Assembly: GCA_002503705.1 (NCBI GenBank)
Contig: DASH01000056.1
Location: forward strand, 1-15,187
DNA from: Candidatus Woesearchaeota archaeon UBA153
GTDB taxonomy: Archaea > Nanobdellota > Nanobdellia > Woesearchaeales > UBA525
Direction: 5' to 3'
DNA: 15,187 nucleotides
Below, one piece after another: positions 1-4,876 of this stretch. Position numbers and translations under genes: made by a program. The notes below the pieces were generated by a model, which searched no databases, had not been told where the DNA came from, and saw nothing but the letters and a program-made list of their open reading frames with translations. The stretch's first letter is position 1; each line of letters starts with the position of its first letter.

Positions 1-2
1 TC

Positions 3-404
3 CTCCTCTACGTCGCTTCAAAGTGCGACGATGGCGCGTCCATGCTCTTGTACAACGCCCATTTCGGCTTCACCTCTGTCGCCGTTCCGCTCCCGTTCTC
101 CGCCGCCGTGCTTCGCGACGTGACGAAGCGAGACCTCCTCTTGAGCAACGGGCTCGACATCCCCGTCTACTTTCTCGACAACGAGACGAGCGTGCCGACC
201 GAGAAGGTCCTTGCGAACTTCCTCGATGACGTGCGCATCGACTACTTGCGAAGTCTCGAGAAGGATGACTGTCAAAAGGCGGCACGGCAGTACCGCGAGG
301 CTCGACGAGAACCTGGCACGAGCGTGGCGTTGTACGCGCCTTCGTTGGATTCTTGCGCCCCGATTGACGGGTTGCTGCTTGACGTTCCCGCGGAGCGCGT
401 CTGA
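3..404 (+). CDS. Unrecognised protein, C-terminal part (5' end outside window)
   Basis: The frame is open from the first full codon at position 3 to TGA at 402-404, giving about 133 residues. An internal ATG at 42 exists, but the frame continues upstream without a stop and nothing resembling a promoter or Shine-Dalgarno site precedes that ATG, so I read it as a truncated gene. Third positions are G/C-rich like the real genes here. The visible part has a hydrophobic first third (FGFTSVAVPLPFSAAVL), then a mixed, charged helical segment with LEKDDCQKAARQYREARRE, and ends in DGLLLDVPAERV. No catalytic motif, repeat or membrane segment is clear. I do not recognise a family. It is followed by the aIF5A promoter 44 nt after the stop, so it belongs to a separate transcription unit. 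The true start cannot be determined here. Confidence 0.6.
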   Translation, partial: LLYVASKCDDGASMLLYNAHFGFTSVAVPLPFSAAVLRDVTKRDLLLSNGLDIPVYFLDNETSVPTEKVLANFLDDVRIDYLRSLEKDDCQKAARQYREARREPGTSVALYAPSLDSCAPIDGLLLDVPAERV

Positions 405-447
405 ACCCGCTCTTGAGGAGTTCCACCGTCGCTGAGACGACAGCAAC

Positions 448-457
448 CTTTATAAAC
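448..457 (+). promoter_or_regulatory. TATA box of the aIF5A-eL40 operon
   Basis: CTTTATAAAC lies about 49 nt before the aIF5A ATG. With the usual archaeal spacing of 25-27 nt, transcription would start near 478, leaving a leader of about 23 nt that contains the Shine-Dalgarno sequence GGTGA at 491-495, six bases before the start codon. This operon therefore looks leadered, unlike several neighbours. Confidence 0.6.
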
Positions 458-501
458 CGACCGGGACTCCGGCCGAGTATCACGATATTCGGTGAACTGC
501 A

Positions 502-906
502 ATGGGTGACGTCACGCTCAAAAGTGTCGGTGGCATGAAGAAGGGCGATTATATCATCCTTGAGGGCGCCGCGTGCATCGTCCAGAGCACGCAGACGAGC
601 CGTCCGGGCAAGCACGGCCACGCGAAGGTGCGCATGCAAGCCGTCGGGATGATCGACGGGAAGAAGCGCGATGTCGTCATGCCGGGTCACGACGAAGTCC
701 AAGTTCCGATCATCGGTAAGAAGAACGCGCAGGTCCTCAGCTTGTCCGAGAGCACGGCGAACGTGATGGATATGGAGTCGTACGAGACGTTCGACCTCGT
801 CATCCCGGAAGAGTTGCAGGGCAAGTTGAGCGAGGGCGACATCCTCCTGTACTGGGAGATCCTCGCCGACCGGGTCATGAAGCAGGTCATGCAAAAAGGA
901 CAGTAG
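502..906 (+). CDS. eif5A: Translation initiation factor 5A (aIF5A), hypusine-containing
   Basis: This is the archaeal homologue of eIF5A/EF-P, which binds the ribosome near the E site and promotes peptide-bond formation at difficult sequences. The 134-residue length is normal for the family. The N-terminal SH3-like domain (about residues 1-70) carries the hypusine loop SRPGKHGHAKV. Lys37 in that loop is the residue that deoxyhypusine synthase modifies. The C-terminal OB-fold domain (about 72-134) ends in DILLYWEILADRVMKQV, typical of archaeal members. The start is fixed by GGTGA six nt upstream. The gene is followed 11 nt later by eL40, so the two form an operon linking translation functions. 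Identification rests on the motif and full-length fit. The hypusination itself is known from the family, not visible here. Confidence 0.96.
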   Translation: MGDVTLKSVGGMKKGDYIILEGAACIVQSTQTSRPGKHGHAKVRMQAVGMIDGKKRDVVMPGHDEVQVPIIGKKNAQVLSLSESTANVMDMESYETFDLVIPEELQGKLSEGDILLYWEILADRVMKQVMQKGQ

Positions 907-917
907 GTGTTTCCTGA

Positions 918-1079
918 ATGGTTAAATTCGCTGAAGCTGACGCTCGCTGGTTCAAGAACGTCTTCGTGTGCCGTGTCTGCAAGAGCAAGATGCGCGCGCC
1001 GGTCTTGAAAGTCCTCGCGGGCAAGATCGGTTGCCGCAAGTGCGGCGGCAAAGTGTTGAGGACGAAGCGGAAGAAGTAG
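918..1079 (+). CDS. rpl40e: 50S ribosomal protein eL40
   Basis: The gene encodes a 53-residue basic protein of the archaeal/eukaryotic large ribosomal subunit. It begins MVKFAEADARWFKNVFVCRV, which matches the eL40 N-terminus (F-x-EA-x-AR-x-F). Four cysteines in two CxxC pairs (Cys18/Cys21 and Cys39/Cys42) form the expected zinc ribbon. The C-terminus is Lys/Arg-rich (KVLRTKRKK) for rRNA contact. Unlike the eukaryotic protein it is not fused to ubiquitin, as is normal in archaea. The ATG is preceded by GGTG at 906-909, overlapping the stop codon of aIF5A, so translation is probably coupled. It is short enough to be missed by gene callers with a length cut-off. No second start is plausible. 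Confidence 0.92.
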   Translation: MVKFAEADARWFKNVFVCRVCKSKMRAPVLKVLAGKIGCRKCGGKVLRTKRKK

Positions 1080-1107
1080 AGTGGCTTCTTCGGCATCGTT
1101 CTCCTCT

Positions 1108-1178
1108 TCTCGTCGGCGCTCTTTCTTTTCCTTCCTCTTCCTTTTACGTACTTTTCTTCCTATTTTACTTTCTCTTCA
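1108..1178 (+). terminator. Pyrimidine-rich terminator after eL40
   Basis: Downstream of the eL40 stop is a stretch of almost only C and T, with several T3-T4 runs (for example around 1125-1130, 1141-1145, 1152-1156 and 1162-1166). Archaeal RNA polymerase terminates at U-rich tracts without needing a hairpin, so this is the likely end of the aIF5A-eL40 transcript. I see no stem-loop. The remaining sequence up to the next promoter at 1219 holds no gene. Confidence 0.5.
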
Positions 1179-1218
1179 GCGTTCTTCGTTCTCTCGTTCT
1201 TTCTTACCGACTCCACAA

Positions 1219-1230
1219 TGTTTATAAATA
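1219..1230 (+). promoter_or_regulatory. TATA box for the gene at 1252 (leaderless)
   Basis: TGTTTATAAATA centres near 1225, about 27 nt before the ATG at 1252. That places the transcription start at or next to the start codon. No Shine-Dalgarno sequence precedes the ATG, which fits a leaderless mRNA. Confidence 0.6.
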
Positions 1231-1251
1231 AATCACTATTAACGAGTAGTC

Positions 1252-1968
1252 ATGGTTGTCGGCTTCACGGTCGAGTCTCTCGACAAGCTCGTCTCGAAAG
1301 AACGCCTCATGCGCACCCTGCGAGTCTCCAAAGCGCTCTCCTTCTATTATCAACAAGAGCTCAATCTCACGCTTCCCATCACGAGCGTCAGCTTCCAAGA
1401 CCCTCAACAAGTGCCGTCGGAGACGGTCGGCCTCCTCGGCCTCCTCACGACGTTCTACTCGACGATACTCAACGAGACGTTCCCCGCCAGCGCCGTAGTC
1501 GATGACGAAGAGTTCTCGAGAATGTACGACGTGGACGGCCAGGCCGCCATCAAGCTCAACCCGTACCTCCCCGAGCGCCACGACTGCCTCGAGATCGCGT
1601 TCGGGTACGGCATCGTCACGCTCGCGGACTCCGCCAGCTTCAGCCTCAAACCACGGCCTGTCGACGTCCCGCCAGAGCACGACTTGAAAGGACTCCTCCT
1701 CCAGATGACCGGCGAAGAGTTCCTCGGCCGCGCCCTCCCCTTCCTCGTGAAGAACGGGTATCTCGCCCCGCGAGACAGCGCTGACGCGCAACGACTCCTC
1801 GAGAAATCAGACTATTACCGGAAAGCCCGCGAACTCTTCGACAAAGACGGGGCGGACGTCTCGCTCGACTGGTTCCTCCGCGCGCCGCTCCACGTCGTCG
1901 AACAGCACCGCGCCCTCTTCCCCGCGCTCGACCCGACGTACCTCCCCCGAAGTCCGCTGCAGCAGTGA
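1252..1968 (+). CDS. Conserved-looking hypothetical protein, function unknown
   Basis: This 238-residue soluble protein has no signal peptide or membrane span that I can see. It has an N-terminal helical segment with basic residues (SLDKLVSKERLMRTLRVSKAL), a middle part rich in hydrophobic beta-like stretches (CLEIAFGYGIVTLADSASFSLK, split here as CLEIAFGYGIV and TLADSASFSLK), and an acidic, helical C-terminal third ending in DPTYLPRSPLQQ. I do not recognise the family and see no catalytic signature. The start at 1252 is supported by a TATA box at leaderless spacing. Codon use matches the surrounding core genes. It is convergent with the aldolase gene, whose stop codon is separated from this one by a single base, so the two transcripts must overlap at their 3' ends. 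Confidence 0.75.
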   Translation: MVVGFTVESLDKLVSKERLMRTLRVSKALSFYYQQELNLTLPITSVSFQDPQQVPSETVGLLGLLTTFYSTILNETFPASAVVDDEEFSRMYDVDGQAAIKLNPYLPERHDCLEIAFGYGIVTLADSASFSLKPRPVDVPPEHDLKGLLLQMTGEEFLGRALPFLVKNGYLAPRDSADAQRLLEKSDYYRKARELFDKDGADVSLDWFLRAPLHVVEQHRALFPALDPTYLPRSPLQQ

Positions 1969-1969
1969 C

Positions 1970-2761
1970 TCACTTCAACAAGTGAAGTACCTCTTCCGGC
2001 CGCTTCTTCTTGAAGATGACCTCTGTCAACGCCTTGCTGAGCGCGTACGGCTTCTCATCCTGCCAGACGTTCCGCCCGACCGCCAATCCCGTCGCGCCGG
2101 AGACGACGACCGTGTCGTACACATCTTTCAAGAACTCCGCGTGCGGCTTCTTGCTCCCGCCGCTGATGACGACATCGGCCTTGCCCGCGCACTGCAGCAC
2201 CCAACGGAAGTGTTGCAAGTCACCGTTATACTTGAGCTTCAGCATGTCCGCGCCCAACTCGAGGCCGATGCGCGCGCTGTACGCGAGAATCTCCGGACTG
2301 TCAGGGTTCGGCACGTCGACGCCGCGCGGGTACATCCACGCGATGACCGGCAAGCCGTGATCGTGCGCTTCCTCGACGAGCTTGCCGAACTCCTGGAAGA
2401 TTTCAGGCTCCGCGCGAGAACCGTCGAAGATCGTGTACCCGACTGCTGCCGCGCCCATCTTCACCGCGCGTTGGACACTGCACGTCTGACGGCTGATCGG
2501 GTTGATGTTCGGCAGGCTCGTCTTCCCGTTCAGCTTGACGATGAGCGGGACGCTCTTGTAGACGCCGTGATAGTACTTCTCCGCCACGCCGGGCTGGAGG
2601 ATGACGCCGGTGTACCCTCCTTCGAGAGCGATGTCGAGGATGTACTTCGGGTCGATGTTCTTCGTGTTGAAGTCCGTCGGCCCGTGCTCCAGCCCTTGGT
2701 CGCACGCCAAGAACAACGCTTTGCCGTCGCGCAACAACCGTTTCATGCTGGGAATCGTCAT
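1970..2761 (-). CDS. fba: Fructose-bisphosphate aldolase, class I, archaeal (DhnA) type
   Basis: The enzyme reversibly cleaves fructose 1,6-bisphosphate to dihydroxyacetone phosphate and glyceraldehyde 3-phosphate through a Schiff base. The 263-residue TIM barrel has the family landmarks: FLACDQGLEHGP near the N-terminus (Asp21), WMYPRG at 142-147 with the probable catalytic Tyr144, and ADMLKLKYNGD at 171-181 with Lys177, which corresponds to the Schiff-base lysine of archaeal class I aldolases. Phosphate is bound by ISGGSK (199-204) and by GLAVGRN (225-231). GAGGTGA lies 7 nt before the ATG, and a TATA box sits at the stop codon of the upstream PfkB gene, so the aldolase can be transcribed alone or with the kinase. 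Related 2-amino-3,7-dideoxy-D-threo-hept-6-ulosonate synthases share this fold, but the neighbouring sugar kinase and overall sequence favour aldolase. Confidence 0.9.
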   Translation of the reverse strand: MTIPSMKRLLRDGKALFLACDQGLEHGPTDFNTKNIDPKYILDIALEGGYTGVILQPGVAEKYYHGVYKSVPLIVKLNGKTSLPNINPISRQTCSVQRAVKMGAAAVGYTIFDGSRAEPEIFQEFGKLVEEAHDHGLPVIAWMYPRGVDVPNPDSPEILAYSARIGLELGADMLKLKYNGDLQHFRWVLQCAGKADVVISGGSKKPHAEFLKDVYDTVVVSGATGLAVGRNVWQDEKPYALSKALTEVIFKKKRPEEVLHLLK

Positions 2762-2800
2762 GGAACGCTCACCTCTGAGTTCTTGTTCTTCAATAATCGT

Positions 2801-2810
2801 GATTTATAAC
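2801..2810 (-). promoter_or_regulatory. TATA box of the aldolase gene, overlapping the PfkB stop codon
   Basis: Read on the minus strand this is GTTATAAATC. It lies about 44 nt before the aldolase ATG at 2761, predicting a leader of about 18 nt that contains the strong Shine-Dalgarno GAGGTGA (2769-2775). The box includes the TAA stop (2804-2806) of the upstream kinase gene. Confidence 0.55.
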
Positions 2811-3808
2811 TTTTCTTCATTCAACTCTCGTTCGTCCGTCGCCAACGCTCTTTCCATCTCCGCCGCCGTCAAGATGTTGTTCTTCGCCCCGTACGCCGTG
2901 ATGACGTTCTCGGCGTTCAACATGCCGAGGCGCAACGCTCGCTCGGCCGACAAGCCTTTCGCGAGTCCCGCGACGAACCCGCTCCCGAACGCGTCGCCCG
3001 CACCCGTCGTCTCGACGATTTTCAAGCGTTTCGACGGCCGCGCGTGCAGGTATCGTTGCCGGTCGAAGAGGAACACGCCGCCCTTGCCGAGCGTGATGAT
3101 GACGATGTCCGGGCCTGCCGCGGCGAGGACTCTTGAGAGCTCGCGCACCTCGGTCGACTGCTTCCCGACGAGCAATTCCGCCTCTTCCTTGTTCAGGATG
3201 AGCACGTCCACGTGGTCGAGGAACCGTTGTAGCGTCCCGAGGCCTTGCGCGGCTTGGTAGCTGCTCGGGTTGAACGCGACCTTGCCGTCCCGCTCCTTGA
3301 CGTGGCGCATGACCGCTTGCATCGTGTCCGCGCTCTCGCCGAGCATGCTGCTGCAGTACAGCCACCTCGTCTGCAACGCGGCGAGCGTGTCTTTAATCTC
3401 GGCTTCTCGCAAGTCGTTATTGCAGCCCTTGAACGTGAGGATGGTCCGGTCGTCCTCTTGGCTGTCGAGGATGACGCTGTACCCGGTCTGGCCTTCGACG
3501 ACGCCGAGGAACGAGATCTTGTTGCGCTTCAAGAACCGTTGGACTTCCTGGCCTGGACCGTCGGTGCCCACCTTGCCCAAGTAGCCCGTCGTGAGTCCTT
3601 GCTTGGCGAACGACGCCGCCGCGTTCGTGCCCCCGCCGCCGACTTGGAATTCCAGGTCTGTGATGAGAATTTTCGTGCCGAGCGGGTAGGCGAGCATCTT
3701 CTCCGACTCGCCGTGATGCTTGATCGTCACCGTGTCCGCGTCGCTCTTCGCGAAGACGTCCTGCGTCGCGCTCCCCATCGTGACGACCTCGAAGACCAAC
3801 GGTTCCAA
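2804..3808 (-). CDS. PfkB-family (ribokinase-like) sugar kinase
   Basis: The enzyme phosphorylates a sugar or nucleoside with a nucleotide triphosphate. Numbered from the TTG start (334 residues): the N-terminal VVTMGSATQDVF beta strand, the sugar-binding GGGGTNAA motif at 57-64, LILNKEEAELL near 203-213, and the second PfkB signature ETTGAGDAFGSGF with catalytic Asp272. All key residues are intact. I prefer TTG at 3808, giving MEPLVFEVVTMGS, because GAGGTGA lies 8 nt upstream and family members start close to this strand. GTG codons at 3814, 3820 and 3841 in the same frame are alternatives, the last giving 345 residues. The aldolase gene follows 42 nt downstream, which makes a 6-phosphofructokinase role attractive, but the family also contains ribokinases and nucleoside kinases, so the substrate is not proven. 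Confidence 0.88.
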   Translation of the reverse strand: MEPLVFEVVTMGSATQDVFAKSDADTVTIKHHGESEKMLAYPLGTKILITDLEFQVGGGGTNAAASFAKQGLTTGYLGKVGTDGPGQEVQRFLKRNKISFLGVVEGQTGYSVILDSQEDDRTILTFKGCNNDLREAEIKDTLAALQTRWLYCSSMLGESADTMQAVMRHVKERDGKVAFNPSSYQAAQGLGTLQRFLDHVDVLILNKEEAELLVGKQSTEVRELSRVLAAAGPDIVIITLGKGGVFLFDRQRYLHARPSKRLKIVETTGAGDAFGSGFVAGLAKGLSAERALRLGMLNAENVITAYGAKNNILTAAEMERALATDERELNEEKL

Positions 3809-3820
3809 AACCACGCTCAC

Positions 3821-3934
3821 CTCTCTCCCCTTCTCTCTCACTCTCTCCTTCTCTTTCTTCTTCTCTCTCTGCTCCTTTCTTCTTCTTCTTCTCTCTGCTT
3901 CTTTCTTCTCTTTCTTCTCTCTCCTCTCTTCCTC
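3821..3934. repeat. 114-nt homopyrimidine/homopurine tract upstream of the PfkB gene
   Basis: On the plus strand all but three of these 114 bases (A3840, G3871, G3897) are C or T, in irregular CT, CTT and CTTT units. On the strand that is transcribed into PfkB mRNA the tract is a run of GA, GAA and GGA units and would form most of the leader if transcription starts near 3920. It is too irregular to be a simple microsatellite. Several purine units resemble weak Shine-Dalgarno sites. Confidence 0.8.
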
Positions 3935-3943
3935 GACGTCAGG

Positions 3944-3953
3944 CTTTAAAACG
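3944..3953 (-). promoter_or_regulatory. Possible TATA box of the PfkB-aldolase operon
   Basis: On the minus strand the sequence CGTTTTAAAG is the only A/T-rich box between the purine tract and the mobile element. It would start transcription near 3920-3925 and produce a purine-rich leader of roughly 110 nt. The box ends only 5 bp from the 9-bp target duplication of mobile element copy A, so the insertion lies directly upstream of this promoter. Confidence 0.35.
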
Positions 3954-3958
3954 ATATC

Positions 3959-3967
3959 GGTTGACGA
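3959..3967. repeat. Left target-site duplication of element copy A
   Basis: GGTTGACGA, identical to 4114-4122 on the other side of the 146-bp element. It differs from the duplication around copy B, as expected for independent insertions. Confidence 0.85.
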
Positions 3968-4113
3968 GGCCGCGATGAAAAAGTCGTGCGACCCTGCCTT
4001 GGCGGCCTCTCGACACGAGTGTCCTACCGGCTTGCGCTCATCGGATTGCGCGGCCAGACGAGGGAGCCATGGCCGCCGCAGGGCCGCCGCGAAGCGAGAC
4101 TTTCAACGCGGCC
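3968..4113 (+). mobile_element. 146-bp MITE-like element, copy A
   Basis: The element starts GGCCGCGATGAAA and ends with its imperfect complement TTTCAACGCGGCC (12 of 13 positions paired). It is flanked by the exact 9-bp direct repeat GGTTGACGA at 3959-3967 and 4114-4122. The reverse complement of 7652-7797 aligns to it end to end without gaps, 128 of 146 positions identical by my count. Inside, CCCTGC (3992-3997) pairs with GCAGGG (4078-4083), GGCGGCC (4001-4007) with GGCCGCC (4071-4077), GACAC with GTGTC (4012-4023), and GTCGTGCGAC near the left end is a small hairpin. It encodes no transposase, so it must be mobilised in trans. It sits in the divergent promoter region between the PfkB operon and the gene at 4289. 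The target duplication could be read as 10 bp, a one-base ambiguity. Confidence 0.9.
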
Positions 4114-4122
4114 GGTTGACGA
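4114..4122. repeat. Right target-site duplication of element copy A
   Basis: GGTTGACGA, the second copy of the 9-bp direct repeat that brackets the element at 3968-4113. Confidence 0.85.
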
Positions 4123-4190
4123 TGCTCTTAGGCAAATGGACGGTCGCCAGCGTCAGGCGAGCCTCTCGCGACGTCGAAACGATGAGCGAC

Positions 4191-4221
4191 GGGGGACGTG
4201 CCCCCCGCGGAGAAAGGGGGG
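4191..4221. other. Alternating G-run / C-run / G-run with two mutually exclusive hairpins
   Basis: A run of five G (4191-4195), six C (4201-4206) and six G (4216-4221) lie close together. The C run can pair with either G run, with a 5-nt or a 9-nt loop. The site is upstream of the TATA box at 4257, so it is not in the leader of the gene at 4289. The rest of 4123-4256 holds no gene or other feature that I can support. Confidence 0.5.
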
Positions 4222-4256
4222 TGTGTGTGAGCTGGACGCTCCTCACCCGCCCCAAA

Positions 4257-4267
4257 CGTTATAAAAC
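4257..4267 (+). promoter_or_regulatory. TATA box for the operon at 4289 (leaderless)
   Basis: CGTTATAAAAC centres near 4262, about 27 nt before the ATG at 4289. No Shine-Dalgarno site precedes that ATG, so the transcript is probably leaderless. Confidence 0.6.
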
Positions 4268-4288
4268 AAGAGATTCTCACTTCTTTCT

Positions 4289-4876
4289 ATGGCCCGTTCC
4301 GAAATCCAGGACCTGTTCCGGAAAGAGCTTCGCGTGTCGAAGAAGCTCGACCCGAAGCGCGAAGTCTTCCTCATCACGAAGGGGTGCGTTGAGGAGAAGG
4401 TCGCGGCCGAACTCCTGAAAGAGATATTCAACGGGCGCGTGAACGTGAGTTTCTTGTCGACGACGAAGATGGCGGGCGCGAGAACGACCAGTACGATGAC
4501 GACGAGCGCGAGTGCAACGAAGACGATCACGAGAACATCCGTGACGACGAAGACGAGTGCGAGGAAATCAACGACGAACGAGAACGTCTTCGTCGCGACG
4601 AGCCTCGAGAACGACCTTGTCGAACGGCTTCGCGAGTTCCTTGACGACGAGCCCGTCAAGCGTCCGTACCGCTCCCTGCTCGAGACGATTCCCGAACAGT
4701 TCATCCTCGCGTACGCGAAACGCCACGGCCTGAAGGGGAAGCCGCGCGCGCCGAAGGCGACGAACGATGACGTCAGGGAACTCCTCGAGCGTCTGCAGAC
4801 GTCACAGCCGCAAACAAAACACTCCTTACGGAAGAGCTTCGACCATCTCGGACGGTTTCCGAAAAAATCTTGGTAA
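4289..4876 (+). CDS. Unknown protein with two small domains and a low-complexity linker
   Basis: The product has 195 residues and no membrane segment. Residues 1-58 look like a compact charged domain (RKELRVSKKLDPKREVFLIT, then EEKVAAELLKEIF). Residues 59-100 are a Thr/Ser/Ala/Lys-rich linker. Residues 100-170 form a helical domain with LENDLVERLREFL, then LLETIPEQFILAYAKRHGLK and NDDVRELLERL. That domain is vaguely like a SAP-type helix-turn-helix, but the resemblance is weak. The DNA of the linker is a (GACGA)-like low-complexity sequence, and the next frame across it reads as a strongly acidic stretch (DDED...DDDERE...DDED), so a pair of indels or a true frame ambiguity cannot be excluded. 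The stop overlaps the start of the PLD gene (TAATG), implying translational coupling. I do not recognise the family. Confidence 0.65.
   Translation: MARSEIQDLFRKELRVSKKLDPKREVFLITKGCVEEKVAAELLKEIFNGRVNVSFLSTTKMAGARTTSTMTTSASATKTITRTSVTTKTSARKSTTNENVFVATSLENDLVERLREFLDDEPVKRPYRSLLETIPEQFILAYAKRHGLKGKPRAPKATNDDVRELLERLQTSQPQTKHSLRKSFDHLGRFPKKSW

Noticed and set aside
1982..2809. 275-residue plus-strand frame opposite the aldolase
   Set aside because: Shadow of an unmistakable aldolase gene.
3821..3934. Pyrimidine tract as a terminator for plus-strand transcription
   Set aside because: No plus-strand gene ends nearby. The gene transcribed across the tract runs on the minus strand, so it is better read as a purine-rich leader.
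3986..4264. Open frame through mobile element copy A (MRPCLG...), homologous to the one in copy B
   Set aside because: The differences between the two copies fall freely on amino-acid-changing positions and follow RNA/DNA pairing instead. There is no Shine-Dalgarno, and the frame runs on into unrelated flanking sequence.
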